Assembly (NCBI RefSeq): GCF_002938435.1
Contig: NZ_POQT01000008.1
Span: 96,040 to 160,039 of the forward strand
Direction of reading: 5' to 3'
DNA length: 64,000 nucleotides
Origin: Blastococcus saxobsidens
GTDB taxonomy: Bacteria; Actinomycetota; Actinomycetes; Mycobacteriales; Geodermatophilaceae
Part shown: positions 44,501-54,752 of the stretch, in pieces
Position numbering within the stretch: the stretch's first letter is position 1
Layout: every line of letters begins with the position of its first letter
Made by a program: the position numbers and the translations under genes
Notes under the pieces: model-generated
The model's input: the letters and a program-made list of their open reading frames with translations, nothing else
Database searches by the model: none
Told to the model about the DNA's origin: nothing

Positions 44501-45688
44501 TCAGCGCTGCTCGGGCTTGCGCCCGCTGATCGCCGACAGCCCGGTGATCGCGCGCCCCACGATCAGCGCCTGCACCGAATCGGTGCCCTCGAACGTGAAG
44601 ACCGCCTCCATGTCGGCGAAGTGCCGGGCGACGTGGTGGTCGATCAGGATCCCGTCCCCGCCCAGGATGTCCCGGGCGTCCGCGACGATCGCCCGGGCCT
44701 TGGCCGCGTGGTTCATCTTGGCCAGCGAGGCCATCGCCGCGGTCATCCGGCCTTCGTCGGCGAGCTTGGACAGCCGCCAGCACATCAGCTGCATCGAGGT
44801 GATCTCGGCCAGCATCCGCGCGAGCTTGTCCTGCACGAGCTGGAAGCCGGCGATCGGCTGGCCGAACTGCTCCCGCTGCAACGCGTGCGCCAGCGCCAGC
44901 TCGTAGGAGGCGGTCGCGAGACCGAGCGCCCGCCAGGCCACGGTGTACCGGGTGCGGTCGAGCACCTGGGAGACGTCCTTGAACGAGTGGCAGTTGGCCA
45001 GCTTGTTCTCCGCCGGCACCCGCACGTCCGTGAGCGTGATCTCCGCCTGCCACACCGCCCGCAGGGCGGTCTTGCCGGTCATCACGGTGGCCTCGTAGCC
45101 GGGCGTCCCCTTCTCGACGACGTAGCCGCCGACCTTGCCGTCCTCACCGCGCGCCCAGATGATCACGAAGTCGGCGATGGAGCCGTTGCCGATCCACTTC
45201 TTCTGGCCGTCGAGCACGAAGTGGTCGCCGTCCTGGCGGGCCGAGGTCTCCAGGCCGACGGCGTCGGACCCGTGCTGGGGCTCGGTGAGACCGAAGGCGC
45301 CGATCTTCTCCAGCCGCGCCATCGGCGGCAGGAACCGCTCGCGCTGCTCCTCGTCGCCCAGCAGCGCGATCGACTGCATGGCGAGGAAGCTGTGCACGCC
45401 GTTGAACGTGCCGATGCTGCCGTCGGCGCGGGCCAGCTCGGCGGCGACCAGACCGGCGGCGACGTTGCTCATGCCCGGGCAGCCGTAGCCCTCGATGGTG
45501 CCGCCGACGATGCCGGTCCCGGCGAGCAGCGGCACGAGGTCGAACGGGAACTCCGCCCGCTCCCAGTACTCGTTGATCCGGGGCAGGACCTCCTGCTCGC
45601 CGAAGGCGCGCACCCGGTTCCGGATCTCGATCTCCGCCGGCTCGAGCAGGTCCTCGAAGGCGTAGAAGTCAGGGCTCTCGACTGTCAC
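44501..45688 (-). CDS. acyl-CoA dehydrogenase, glutaryl-CoA dehydrogenase-like
   Basis: 395 residues. FAD-binding FGLTEPQHGSD and KKWIGNGSIADF, C-terminal REQFGQPIAGFQLVQ and the catalytic Glu region FTFEGTDSVQALIVGR. FTFEGT plus the overall layout resemble the glutaryl-CoA dehydrogenase/crotonobetainyl-CoA group. It starts with a GTG at 45688 and is divergent from the glycerate kinase gene. Confidence 0.9.
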   Translation of the reverse strand: MTVESPDFYAFEDLLEPAEIEIRNRVRAFGEQEVLPRINEYWERAEFPFDLVPLLAGTGIVGGTIEGYGCPGMSNVAAGLVAAELARADGSIGTFNGVHSFLAMQSIALLGDEEQRERFLPPMARLEKIGAFGLTEPQHGSDAVGLETSARQDGDHFVLDGQKKWIGNGSIADFVIIWARGEDGKVGGYVVEKGTPGYEATVMTGKTALRAVWQAEITLTDVRVPAENKLANCHSFKDVSQVLDRTRYTVAWRALGLATASYELALAHALQREQFGQPIAGFQLVQDKLARMLAEITSMQLMCWRLSKLADEGRMTAAMASLAKMNHAAKARAIVADARDILGGDGILIDHHVARHFADMEAVFTFEGTDSVQALIVGRAITGLSAISGRKPEQR

Positions 45689-45727
45689 GCGCCCGAACGT
45701 ACGGCGATCAGGGGCATGCTGCCCGTC

Positions 45728-46855
45728 GTGCGCATCGTGATCGCCCCGCACTCGTTCGCGGGCAGCCTGCCGGCGGACGAGGTGGCGTCCGCGATCGCCA
45801 CCGGCATCCGCCGGGTGCTGCCCGGCGCCGAGCTGGTGCTGCGGCCGGTGGCCGACGGGGGAGAGGGCACGGTGGCCGCCGCACTGCGGGCCGGCTGGTC
45901 GGCCCGGACGGTGCGGGTGAGCGGCCCGGACGGGACCCCGGTCGAGGCGACCTACGCGGTGGACGGCGCGACGGCGGTGCTGGAGCTCGCCTCGGCCGCG
46001 GGGCGGGGGCTGCTGCACCGGCCCGCTCCGCTGACCGCCGGCACCCGCGGGGTGGGCGAGCTCGTGCTGGCCGCCCTCGACGAGGGTGCCCGTCGGATCG
46101 TCCTCGGGCTGGGTGGCAGCGCCTCCACCGACGGCGGCGCCGGGATGCTGCAGGCCCTCGGCGTGCGGCTGACCGACGGCGACGGGGCGGACATCGGCCC
46201 CGGTGGCGCCGGCCTGGCGACGCTGGCGCGGATCGACCCGGCGGGGCTGGACCTGCGGATCGCGGCGACCGAGGTCGTCGTCGCCACCGCCGTGGACAAC
46301 CCGCTCACCGGCCCGGCGGGTGCGGCAGCGGTCTTCGGCCCGCAGAAGGGTGCGACCGCCGACCACGTGGCGGTGCTCGACGCCGCCCTCGCCCGGTACG
46401 CCTCGCTGCTCGCCCGGACCAGTGGCGCATGGGTGGAACGCCGTCAGGGGGCGGCAGCCGCGGGCGGTACCGCGGCCGGGGCCATGGCGCTGCTCGGCGC
46501 GCGGGTCGTCTCCGGTGCCGAGCTGGTGTGCGACCTGATCCGGCTGGACGAGGCGTTCACCGGCGCGGATCTGGTGATCACCGGCGAGGGCGCCCTGGAC
46601 GAGCAGACGCTACGGGGCAGGGCGCCCGCGGAGGTGGCCCGGCGGGCCGCCGCGGCCGGTGTGCGCTGCGTGGCCCTGGCCGGTGTCGTGCGGCTGGCGC
46701 CCGACCGGCTGGCCCCGGCCGGCTTCGCGGCCGCCTCCGCGCTCACCGAGGTGGAGCCGGACGTCGCCCGCCGCCTGGCCGCGCCTGCTGCGGTGCTGGC
46801 GGAGCTGGCCGGCCGGATGATCGTCGCCGCACTGCCCGCCGACGGCCCGCGGTAG
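45728..46855 (+). CDS. glxK: glycerate kinase (GlxK/GarK family)
   Basis: 375 residues. N-terminal MRIVIAPHSFAGSLPADEVA, then RPVADGGEGT, GLGGSASTDGGAGML, GPQKGAT and ITGEGALDEQT, all family signatures. It phosphorylates D-glycerate to 2-phosphoglycerate, salvaging glyoxylate- or glucarate-derived carbon. The GTG at 45728 was chosen to match family N-termini; an ATG at 45716 would add four residues. Confidence 0.92.
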   Translation: MRIVIAPHSFAGSLPADEVASAIATGIRRVLPGAELVLRPVADGGEGTVAAALRAGWSARTVRVSGPDGTPVEATYAVDGATAVLELASAAGRGLLHRPAPLTAGTRGVGELVLAALDEGARRIVLGLGGSASTDGGAGMLQALGVRLTDGDGADIGPGGAGLATLARIDPAGLDLRIAATEVVVATAVDNPLTGPAGAAAVFGPQKGATADHVAVLDAALARYASLLARTSGAWVERRQGAAAAGGTAAGAMALLGARVVSGAELVCDLIRLDEAFTGADLVITGEGALDEQTLRGRAPAEVARRAAAAGVRCVALAGVVRLAPDRLAPAGFAAASALTEVEPDVARRLAAPAAVLAELAGRMIVAALPADGPR

Positions 46856-46889
46856 CTTGCGTCGTCCTGCTCCCGCACCAGGAGGTCCG

Positions 46890-47918
46890 GTGCCCTTCCT
46901 GCTCCGCCGCTTCTCGCGGTTCTTCCGGCGGCGCCTGACCGGCTGGCGGCTGCCCCTGGCGGTCGCGGTGTTCGTGTACCTGAGCAGTTGGCTGGCGATG
47001 ACCCTGGTGGAGCCGCCGGGCAGCGACATCGTGGCTCCGGGCACGTACTGGTGGTACTTCCTCGTCACGGCCGCCACCGTCGGCTACGGGGACGTCTTCC
47101 CCGAGTCCCTCGGCGGCCGGATCGTCGGCGCCTACGTGATCATCGGTGGCATCGTCACCCTGACCCTGCTGTTCACCCGGTTGTCCGACGCCCTGCAGTC
47201 CGTCCGGGGCCGGCGCCTGAGAGGTGTGGTCCCCCTGGAACTGACCGACCACGTCGTGCTGCTGGGCTACTGGCCCGGGCGCACCGAGCGGATCGTCGCC
47301 GAGCTCACCGCCGAGGGTCGTGCCGAGGTGGCGCTGTGCGCCTGGGACGACGTCGCCGAGAACCCGATGCCCGACCGGCCGGCGGTGCACTTCGTGCGCG
47401 GGGACCTCACCGGGGAGGACGTCATGCAGCGGGCATGCGTGCCGGCCGCCCGCACCGTGGTGATCGACGCCCGCGACGACAACGAGACCCTCGCGGTCGC
47501 GGTCGCCGTCGACCACGCCCATCCGGGAGTGCACCTCGTCGCAGCGCTGCGGGACCTGGGGAGGCGGGACACCCTGCGCTACGTCAGCCCCAGCGTGCAG
47601 GCGGTGCAGTGGCACATGCCCTTCCTGCTCACCGAGGAGGCGACCGACCCGGGCATCACCCAGGTCTACGCCGACCTGATGAGCAGCCACGGGCACGGCA
47701 ACACCTACTCCTCGACCGTGCCGGCCGGTTTCCCGCACCGCACGTTCGGCGACTGCCAGGTCTGGTTCGGCCGGACCTTCGGCGCGACGGTGCTCGCCGT
47801 GCGCGGGCCCGACGGGCTGCGGGTGAGCCCGGCCTGGGACACCCCGGTGCCGGAGGGGGCGACGCTCTACTACGTCGCCGGGCAGCGCATCCCGGCCGAG
47901 CAGCTGGCCGGGCGCTGA
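46890..47918 (+). CDS. K+ channel subunit with RCK/TrkA-N domain
   Basis: 342 residues. Two membrane helices flank the selectivity filter TVGYGD (about residue 60-65), followed by a cytoplasmic RCK domain (VVLLGYWPGRTERIVAEL). It resembles ligand-gated bacterial K+ channels. The GTG at 46890 follows AGGAGGTCCG, a strong ribosome binding site. Confidence 0.92.
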   Translation: MPFLLRRFSRFFRRRLTGWRLPLAVAVFVYLSSWLAMTLVEPPGSDIVAPGTYWWYFLVTAATVGYGDVFPESLGGRIVGAYVIIGGIVTLTLLFTRLSDALQSVRGRRLRGVVPLELTDHVVLLGYWPGRTERIVAELTAEGRAEVALCAWDDVAENPMPDRPAVHFVRGDLTGEDVMQRACVPAARTVVIDARDDNETLAVAVAVDHAHPGVHLVAALRDLGRRDTLRYVSPSVQAVQWHMPFLLTEEATDPGITQVYADLMSSHGHGNTYSSTVPAGFPHRTFGDCQVWFGRTFGATVLAVRGPDGLRVSPAWDTPVPEGATLYYVAGQRIPAEQLAGR

Positions 47919-47934
47919 CGGGCTAGACGCACCC

Positions 47935-48093
47935 CTAGGACGGGTGGCCCTCGACGTCCTCCTCATCGCCCTGCGGGGCCTGCGGGGTGCCGCTCTGGGC
48001 CTCGAGGTCGGCGGCCATCTCCGGCGTCTCCTGCTCGAGGGCGATGTCGCGGGGCTGCGGCGTCTCCGAGGGCGTGTCCGACGGCGTCGTCAT
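47935..48093 (-). CDS. small acidic protein, probably unstructured
   Basis: 52 residues from ATG at 48093, rich in Pro, Thr, Glu and Asp (ends with GDEEDVEGHPS) and with no hydrophobic core. It lies in the gap between the K+ channel and the Ser/Thr kinase genes. No ribosome binding site stands out. It may be spurious, though the Glu/Asp bias is unusual for a random frame. Confidence 0.4.
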   Translation of the reverse strand: MTTPSDTPSETPQPRDIALEQETPEMAADLEAQSGTPQAPQGDEEDVEGHPS

Positions 48094-48142
48094 GCGCCCA
48101 GCCTGCCGCAGGCCGCGCTGATCCGCCCGGTCACCGGCGGGG

Positions 48143-49327
<1,185 letters not shown>

Positions 49328-49389
49328 GGGAGCATCCCTACCCCGCGGGCCGGTGTCCACTCGGGGAGCGACGTTCGCCAGATAGCACC

Positions 49390-49438
49390 GCTCACGTCAG
49401 CCGGACCGGTCGGCGCGGCGGGTCCGGCTGACGTGAGC
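49390..49438 (-). terminator. hairpin overlapping the end of the membrane protein gene
   Basis: GCTCACGTCAGCCGGACC (49390-49407) is perfectly complementary to 49421-49438 with a 13-base loop. The right arm lies inside the coding end of the gene that stops at 49397. Confidence 0.75.
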
Positions 49439-49801
49439 GCTGTCCCGGGCCCCGTTCCGGGCGGCGTACCAGAGCCCGCCGAAGGCCAGGGCGAGCGCGC
49501 CCAGGAAGGAGGCGGTCGAGCCGTTGCCGCCCAGCCAGTTCGGGTCCCGGCCGAACTGGGCCAGCTGCAGCAGCGAGGCGGCCAGCGCGACGCCGGCGAC
49601 CGCGGCGAACAGTGCGGGCCGGCCGGTACGCGAGGCCAGAGCGCCGAGCGCGGCGATGACCAGGAGCACCACCACGACCGGCCCGGTGACGGCGACGAAG
49701 CGGATCGCGTCGGTGCGGGGGGCGAAGACGAACAGCGTGGCGACGGCGGCGGCCGCGCTCGTGGCGTAGCCGCCGCGGACGGCCGTGGCGGAGGCGGTCA
49801 C
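49397..49801 (-). CDS. small integral membrane protein, unknown
   Basis: 134 residues with about four hydrophobic helices (VATLFVFAP, VVVVLLVIAALGALA, LFAAVAGVALAASLL, FLGALALAFGGLWYAA). The GTG overlaps the stop of the DoxX-like gene (GTGA), so the two are co-translated. The coding end runs into a terminator hairpin. No named family recognised. Confidence 0.7.
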   Translation of the reverse strand: MTASATAVRGGYATSAAAAVATLFVFAPRTDAIRFVAVTGPVVVVLLVIAALGALASRTGRPALFAAVAGVALAASLLQLAQFGRDPNWLGGNGSTASFLGALALAFGGLWYAARNGARDSAHVSRTRRADRSG

Positions 49802-50343
49802 GAGACCCTCATCAGGATGCGGGCGACCCGGCCGTCCGACCGGTGCCACAGCGGCCGGAGCAGGCCGTCCAGCCCGGCGGTCCGCCCGGCCGCCGTGGCG
49901 AACAGGACGACGTGGGCGGCGAACATGAGGTAGTACGTCCACGGGAACTCGTCGGGCGCGTTGAGCACCGACAGGGTGATCGCCGTGGTCTGCACCATGC
50001 CGAGCACGGCCCACAACCGGGTGGCCAGGCCGACGAGGAGGAAGGCACCGAGAGCGGCCTCCAGGAGCAGCACCGCGTACCCGAAGAGGACGAAGTTGGG
50101 CAGCACCACGTTGTCGACCAGCCACGTGTAGGGCGGGAACACGGGGTGCTCGACGGCGTAACGCGTGAACCGGAAGAGCCCCGTGCCGGTGTCCTGGCCG
50201 AAGTCCGGCGGTGTCTTCCACCCGGAGTTGGCCACCCACAGCATGCCCACCACGACGCGGACGGCCGCCACGGCGCCGCGGGACCCGCGACCGGTGTCCA
50301 GGGGCTCGACCGGGGACCCCCGGTCGCTGACGGTCTCGTGCAT
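49798..50343 (-). CDS. DoxX/DoxD-like membrane protein
   Basis: 181 residues with about four membrane helices (VRVVVGMLWVANSGWKTPPDF, LFGYAVLLLEAALGAFLLVGLATRLWAVLG and two more). This is the pattern of DoxX-family quinone-linked membrane subunits. The ATG at 50343 follows GGAGGTCCGC. It follows the radical SAM gene after 85 bases and is coupled to the next gene. Confidence 0.82.
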   Translation of the reverse strand: MHETVSDRGSPVEPLDTGRGSRGAVAAVRVVVGMLWVANSGWKTPPDFGQDTGTGLFRFTRYAVEHPVFPPYTWLVDNVVLPNFVLFGYAVLLLEAALGAFLLVGLATRLWAVLGMVQTTAITLSVLNAPDEFPWTYYLMFAAHVVLFATAAGRTAGLDGLLRPLWHRSDGRVARILMRVS

Positions 50344-50428
50344 GCGGACCTCCGTGCGGTCGAGCCGCAGACCTGGCTGGTGCGGACCTCCGGTGCAGGG
50401 CGCCCGACCGGGCGCCGTGGCTTCACGC

Positions 50429-51256
50429 CTAACGGATGTTGAGCGTGCTGTCCGCACCGGCGGGCCGCCCGCCGAGCACGGTGAGCATCGCGTCGACCGG
50501 CCGCTGGAGCGGCCGGGTGGTGCGGCTGAGCAGCAGATCGGTGTCGAGCACGCCCTGCCGGACGGTGGGGGCGAACGGCGACCAGAAGGCGCCGTCGGCG
50601 GTGAGGGTCAGCTCCGGCGGCAGGTCGAGGTAGCGAGCCCGCACACCCATGTCGCCGGACTCGGCCCGCCCGCGCCGGAGGATCGGTCGGACCACGTGGT
50701 CGTCGTCGCCGACGCCGAGCTCGCGGTGCAGCATGCACAGGCGCGGCAGGTCCTCGGCGTCGCCGTCCTCCAGCGTGGTCGCGATGCGAACCGGGATGCC
50801 CAGGCCCAGCAGTGCGGGCACCGCCTCGACGACCTTGCGGAAGTTCGCCGGGCCCCGCATGACGTCGTTGGTCACCGGGTCGGGGTGGTCCAGCGAGATC
50901 TGCAGGGTGACGTCGGCGGCCCCGAGGGGGGCCATGCGCTCGAGCAGGGAGCGTTGGAACAGCGTGCCGTTGGTCAGGACGAGCACGGGGAGCACGGCGG
51001 AGAGCTCGAGCAGCATCTCCGGCAGCTCGGGCACGAGGAAGGGCTCTCCGCCGGTGATGCCGATCCGGGTGAAGCCCATGCCCTTCGCCTCGTGGGCGAT
51101 GTCGAGCATCGTCGCGGGGTCGAGCTCCCGGCGCTCGACCTTCGGCCCGGACTCCGTCAGGCAGTAGGAGCAGGCGAGGTTGCAGTGGTAGTTGCTGTAC
51201 AGCCACACCCGGTCGCCGAGCTGGTCGGCGGCGATGGCTTCGGCCAAGGTGGTCAC
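50429..51256 (-). CDS. radical SAM protein
   Basis: 275 residues. The [4Fe-4S] motif CNLACSYC (CxxxCxxC) is near residue 30, followed by GITGGEPFL. There is no SPASM-type Cys cluster at the C-terminus, although a lone Cys occurs in LPRLCML. The GTG overlaps the stop of the AhpD-like gene (GTGA). Product unknown. Neighbours are a CxxC-type AhpD-like protein upstream and a DoxX-like protein downstream. Confidence 0.88.
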   Translation of the reverse strand: MTTLAEAIAADQLGDRVWLYSNYHCNLACSYCLTESGPKVERRELDPATMLDIAHEAKGMGFTRIGITGGEPFLVPELPEMLLELSAVLPVLVLTNGTLFQRSLLERMAPLGAADVTLQISLDHPDPVTNDVMRGPANFRKVVEAVPALLGLGIPVRIATTLEDGDAEDLPRLCMLHRELGVGDDDHVVRPILRRGRAESGDMGVRARYLDLPPELTLTADGAFWSPFAPTVRQGVLDTDLLLSRTTRPLQRPVDAMLTVLGGRPAGADSTLNIR

Positions 51257-51840
51257 AGGGCCTCCTGCAGCAGCCGGTCGCGGACGTCGGGGGAGGTCGG
51301 CAGCGCCAGGGCGGTGGCGTACCGGTTGAGCATGACCGTGGTGGCCACCAGCAGCGTGAGCTCGACGACGCGGGCGTCGTCGATGGTCAGGGCTGCTCGT
51401 GCCGGCCGGATGTCGGCCTCGACGCCGAAGGCGACGGCGTCGCACCAGGCGATCAGCGCCCGATCGTCGACGTCGGGAAAGGCCGCGGCGGCCGGCAGGT
51501 CACCCCGTAGCGCGCGCACCTCGGTGTGGCTCAGCCCGGAGTCCAGTGCGACGACGGTGTGGGTGTCGGTGCAGTACCGGCAGCCCATGACCGCCGACGT
51601 CCGCAGGATGACGATCTCCTTCTCGCGCATCGGGATCCACGACGGGCCGAGCACGGTGCCGAGGAAGGGCAGCGTCGGCCCGACCAGCTCGGGGACCTGC
51701 GCCAGCGAGGCGACGATCGGTCCCGGGTCGCCCCCGGCGAAGTGGTCGCGCACGAGCAGCGGTGCGCTGTCGGCATCGATCAGCCGCACGCGGGGACCGC
51801 CGGGTGCGCGCAGGATCTCGCGCTCCGTCATCTCGCTCAC
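51253..51840 (-). CDS. carboxymuconolactone decarboxylase/AhpD-like protein
   Basis: 195 residues. The AhpD-type motif MGCRYCTDTHT (CxxC followed by His) is characteristic of peroxidatic or disulfide-relay members rather than true decarboxylases. The GTG start follows GAGGTGGCCC; an ATG three codons in is an alternative. It heads the string with the radical SAM, DoxX-like and membrane protein genes. Confidence 0.85.
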   Translation of the reverse strand: MSEMTEREILRAPGGPRVRLIDADSAPLLVRDHFAGGDPGPIVASLAQVPELVGPTLPFLGTVLGPSWIPMREKEIVILRTSAVMGCRYCTDTHTVVALDSGLSHTEVRALRGDLPAAAAFPDVDDRALIAWCDAVAFGVEADIRPARAALTIDDARVVELTLLVATTVMLNRYATALALPTSPDVRDRLLQEAL

Positions 51841-51995
51841 GGGCCACCTCGTCTCGGTAGGAGCCGGGCATCGGTCGAACCCGCCGTCGGGCCGGTGCGC
51901 GTCAGCAGGATCGAGTGTCACCCGCGACGGGTATTCGTGCGCGACGGGCCCTCCGGATGGCGGTGCCGGAAGTTCTCTCATCCGGCGGCCGACCG

Positions 51996-53648
51996 TCAGG
52001 TGCCGCGCAGCTCCCGGCGGAGGATCTTGCCCGTCACCGTCTTGGGCAGTTCGTCGACCAGCACCACGCTGCGCGGGTACTTGTAGGCGGCCATCCGCTC
52101 CTTGCAGTGGGCGATGAGGTCCGCCTCGGTGGCCGTCGCGCCCGCCTTGAGGCTGACGAAGGCCTTCACGGTCTCGCCGCGCTTCTCGTCGGGAACGCCG
52201 ACCACCGCGGACTCCCGCACGGCCGGGTGCTCGGCCAGCACGTCCTCGACCTCGCGGGGCCACACCTTGTAGCCGGACGCGTTGATCATGTCCTTCTTGC
52301 GGTCGACGATGAACACCCAGCCCTCGGGGTTCATGAAGCCGACGTCACCGCTCTTCAGCGCCCTGCCCGGCAGGTTCGCCGCGGTCTCCTCGGGCTTGCC
52401 CCAGTAGCCGGCGACGATCTGCGGCCCGGATGCGACGATCTCGCCCACCTCGCCCAGCGGCAGGTCGCGGCCGTCGTCGTCCCGGATGCGGACGACCGTG
52501 TTCGGCGCCGGGACGCCCACCGACAGCGCGCCGGACGTCGGGTCGACCGGGGAGGGCGAGCCGAACGGCGTCACCGTCATCGGCGACGTCGTCTCGGTCA
52601 GGCCGTAGGCGTTGTGCACCTGCTTGCCCGTCGCGGCCTTGAAGTTCTGCTCGGCGGTGGGGGAGATGGCCGCCCCGCCGGAGTAGATCGACTCGAACGA
52701 GGCGAAGTGGTCCTTCGTGAACCCCGGGGCGTTGAGCAGGGCGGAGAAGGCGGTGATCGCGCCGATGGTGAAGGTCGGCCGGTGCTCGGCGAACGCGTCG
52801 AGCACCACCTGCGGCTCGAACCGGTACGCCAGCACCAGCGGCGCGGGCGCCAGCATGCTCACCGCGATGTGCCCGATGAGCCCGGTGATGTGGAAGAGCG
52901 GCGCGACGCCGAAGATCGCCCCGCCGTCCCGGCCGGCGTGCACCCAGTCCCGGTAGACCTGCGCGGTGAAGACGACGTTGCGGTGGGTGTTCATCGCGCC
53001 CTTGGGCACGCCCGTCGTCCCGGAGGTGTAGGTCAGGAACGCGACGTCGTCCGGGGCGAGGTCGACCGGCGGCGGCGGGGAGCCGCGGTGCTGGGCGATG
53101 AACTCGGAGAGGTCCGTCGTCCCCTCGTGCCGCTGCCGGCTCATCCCGGCGAAGAGCCGCTCGTCGTCCCGTGTCTGGAACTCCAGCTCGCTGGTGGTGA
53201 GGACCAGGCGCACGTCGGTGCCCGGCACCACCTCCCGGGCCACCGAGTCGTACAGGGCTTCGAGGGAGACGAGCACCGTCGCGCCGGAGTCCTTCAGCAG
53301 GTAGCCCAGCTCCCGCTGCCGGCTCATCGGGTTGACCGACACCATGACGCCGCCGGCCTTCCAGGCGGCGACCATCGCGATGACGAACTGCGGCACGTTC
53401 TGCAGGTAGACCGCCAGCCGGTCACCCGGTGCGAAGCCGTGCGCGAGCAGACCGGCGGCCAGCCCGTCGCTGAGCTCGTCCAGCTCGGCCCGGGTGACGA
53501 CGCCGTCGAAGTAGCGCAGCGCCACCGCGCCGGGGTCTCGGGCCACCCCGGCGCGGAACATCTCCAGGGCGTTGCCGAACTCGACGTCGTAGTCGGCCGG
53601 GTGGTCGCCGTACAGCGCCAGCCACGGGCGCTCGTCGTAGGCGCTCAT
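51996..53648 (-). CDS. AMP-dependent acyl-CoA synthetase/ligase
   Basis: 550 residues of the ANL superfamily. AMP/ATP motif TYTSGTTGVPKGAM, then YGLTE, YWGKPEET, the hinge DRKKDMI and the C-terminal catalytic Lys in KTVTGKI. It activates a carboxylic acid to its CoA thioester; fatty or aromatic acids are both possible. It sits 9 bases after the cyclase gene and probably shares its transcript. Confidence 0.93.
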   Translation of the reverse strand: MSAYDERPWLALYGDHPADYDVEFGNALEMFRAGVARDPGAVALRYFDGVVTRAELDELSDGLAAGLLAHGFAPGDRLAVYLQNVPQFVIAMVAAWKAGGVMVSVNPMSRQRELGYLLKDSGATVLVSLEALYDSVAREVVPGTDVRLVLTTSELEFQTRDDERLFAGMSRQRHEGTTDLSEFIAQHRGSPPPPVDLAPDDVAFLTYTSGTTGVPKGAMNTHRNVVFTAQVYRDWVHAGRDGGAIFGVAPLFHITGLIGHIAVSMLAPAPLVLAYRFEPQVVLDAFAEHRPTFTIGAITAFSALLNAPGFTKDHFASFESIYSGGAAISPTAEQNFKAATGKQVHNAYGLTETTSPMTVTPFGSPSPVDPTSGALSVGVPAPNTVVRIRDDDGRDLPLGEVGEIVASGPQIVAGYWGKPEETAANLPGRALKSGDVGFMNPEGWVFIVDRKKDMINASGYKVWPREVEDVLAEHPAVRESAVVGVPDEKRGETVKAFVSLKAGATATEADLIAHCKERMAAYKYPRSVVLVDELPKTVTGKILRRELRGT

Positions 53649-53657
53649 GGTGGCGCG

Positions 53658-54623
53658 CTACTTGATGACGACGGGGTTGACCGGCGAGCCGCTGCCCTTG
53701 GCGACCTTCAAGGGGGCGGCCACGTAGAGGAAGGCGTACTGACCGTCCTCCGCGCAGTCGGCGGCGAGCTGCTCGAGGTCGGTGATCTCGGTGAGCGTGA
53801 CGCCCAGGTTGCGCATCAGGGCGTTGTGCAGCACCAGGGCGACGCCGTTGTTCGGGTCGAAGGTGACCTCGTTGGCGATGGTGTCGGTGACCAGGTTGGG
53901 GATCTCCATGTCCTGGAACCACTGCACGAGCTCGGGGCTGTAGACCAGGCCCGGCTCGTTGAACCCCTCGTAGAACGCCTCGCCCTGCTCGAAGAACAGC
54001 CGGAGGAAGTTCGTCCGGATGATCAGGATGTCGCGCTTCTGGATCGGCGTGCCCTGAGCCTCGGCACAGGCCATCAGGTCCTCGTGGGTGTACGTCTCGG
54101 CCTTGTCCAGGTTCTCCCTGCCGCGGAAGCGGGCCATGTCGAGCAGCACCGCGCGGCCGACGACGCCCCGCTCGGCGATGGGCTGCACGCTCGCCCTGTC
54201 CAGCCCACCGACGGTGGTCCGGGCGTCGTAGCCGTTCCAGATCTTGCCGTCGTACCAGACGTGGCCGAGCGCGTCGTACTGCGTCGAGCCCTGCAGGAAA
54301 GCGTTGATCTTGTCGTCGGCGTAGTGCAGCCCGCCCGGGTACTCCGCGCCCTTGCCGCCTTCGTCCCAGTCGCTCTCGTCGAGGATCTGGGTGCGTTCCG
54401 CGGGGGAACGACCCGGCCACACCGGGTCGCCCTTGGGATCGCCGATCAGCCGCTGGAGGGTGAAGACCTTGCCGGAGCTGACCAGCTGGACCGCGGCGAG
54501 GACCTGCTCCGGGCCGAGGTAGTTGAGCGCGCCGACCTCGTCGTCCGGACCCCACTTGCCCCAGTTGGTCGGCGAGTCCTTGAGCAGCTCACCGAGGTAC
54601 GGGGCGGTGGGGGTGTCGGTCAC
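53658..54623 (-). CDS. cyclase family protein (kynurenine formamidase-like metal hydrolase)
   Basis: 321 residues. The family core appears as HVWYDGKIWNGY (His/Asp metal region), GRAVLLDMARF, and RDILIIRTN. The usual HxxxDxPxH motif is altered (LGHVWYDG), as in the larger cyclase subfamily found with aromatic degradation genes. The GTG at 54623 follows GGAGGCTCCC. Product unknown; it may hydrolyse a cyclic amide, lactone or ring-cleavage intermediate passed to the acyl-CoA ligase. Confidence 0.8.
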   Translation of the reverse strand: MTDTPTAPYLGELLKDSPTNWGKWGPDDEVGALNYLGPEQVLAAVQLVSSGKVFTLQRLIGDPKGDPVWPGRSPAERTQILDESDWDEGGKGAEYPGGLHYADDKINAFLQGSTQYDALGHVWYDGKIWNGYDARTTVGGLDRASVQPIAERGVVGRAVLLDMARFRGRENLDKAETYTHEDLMACAEAQGTPIQKRDILIIRTNFLRLFFEQGEAFYEGFNEPGLVYSPELVQWFQDMEIPNLVTDTIANEVTFDPNNGVALVLHNALMRNLGVTLTEITDLEQLAADCAEDGQYAFLYVAAPLKVAKGSGSPVNPVVIK

Positions 54624-54660
54624 GGGAGCCTCCAGGGGGGAGCGCGAACGGGATGGGGCC

Positions 54661-54688
54661 GACACCACCACGACCCCCCTGTGGTGTC
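54661..54688. promoter_or_regulatory. inverted repeat in the divergent promoter region, operator candidate
   Basis: GACACCAC (54661-54668) and GTGGTGTC (54681-54688) form a perfect 8-base dyad with a 12-base spacer, between the cyclase gene and the divergent alcohol dehydrogenase gene. No regulator gene is adjacent. Confidence 0.4.
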
Positions 54689-54752
54689 AATCACGGGACT
54701 CTGCAAGGTTCGGGTGCTCCACCACGACGCCCACGCAGCCCCGGGGGAAGCC

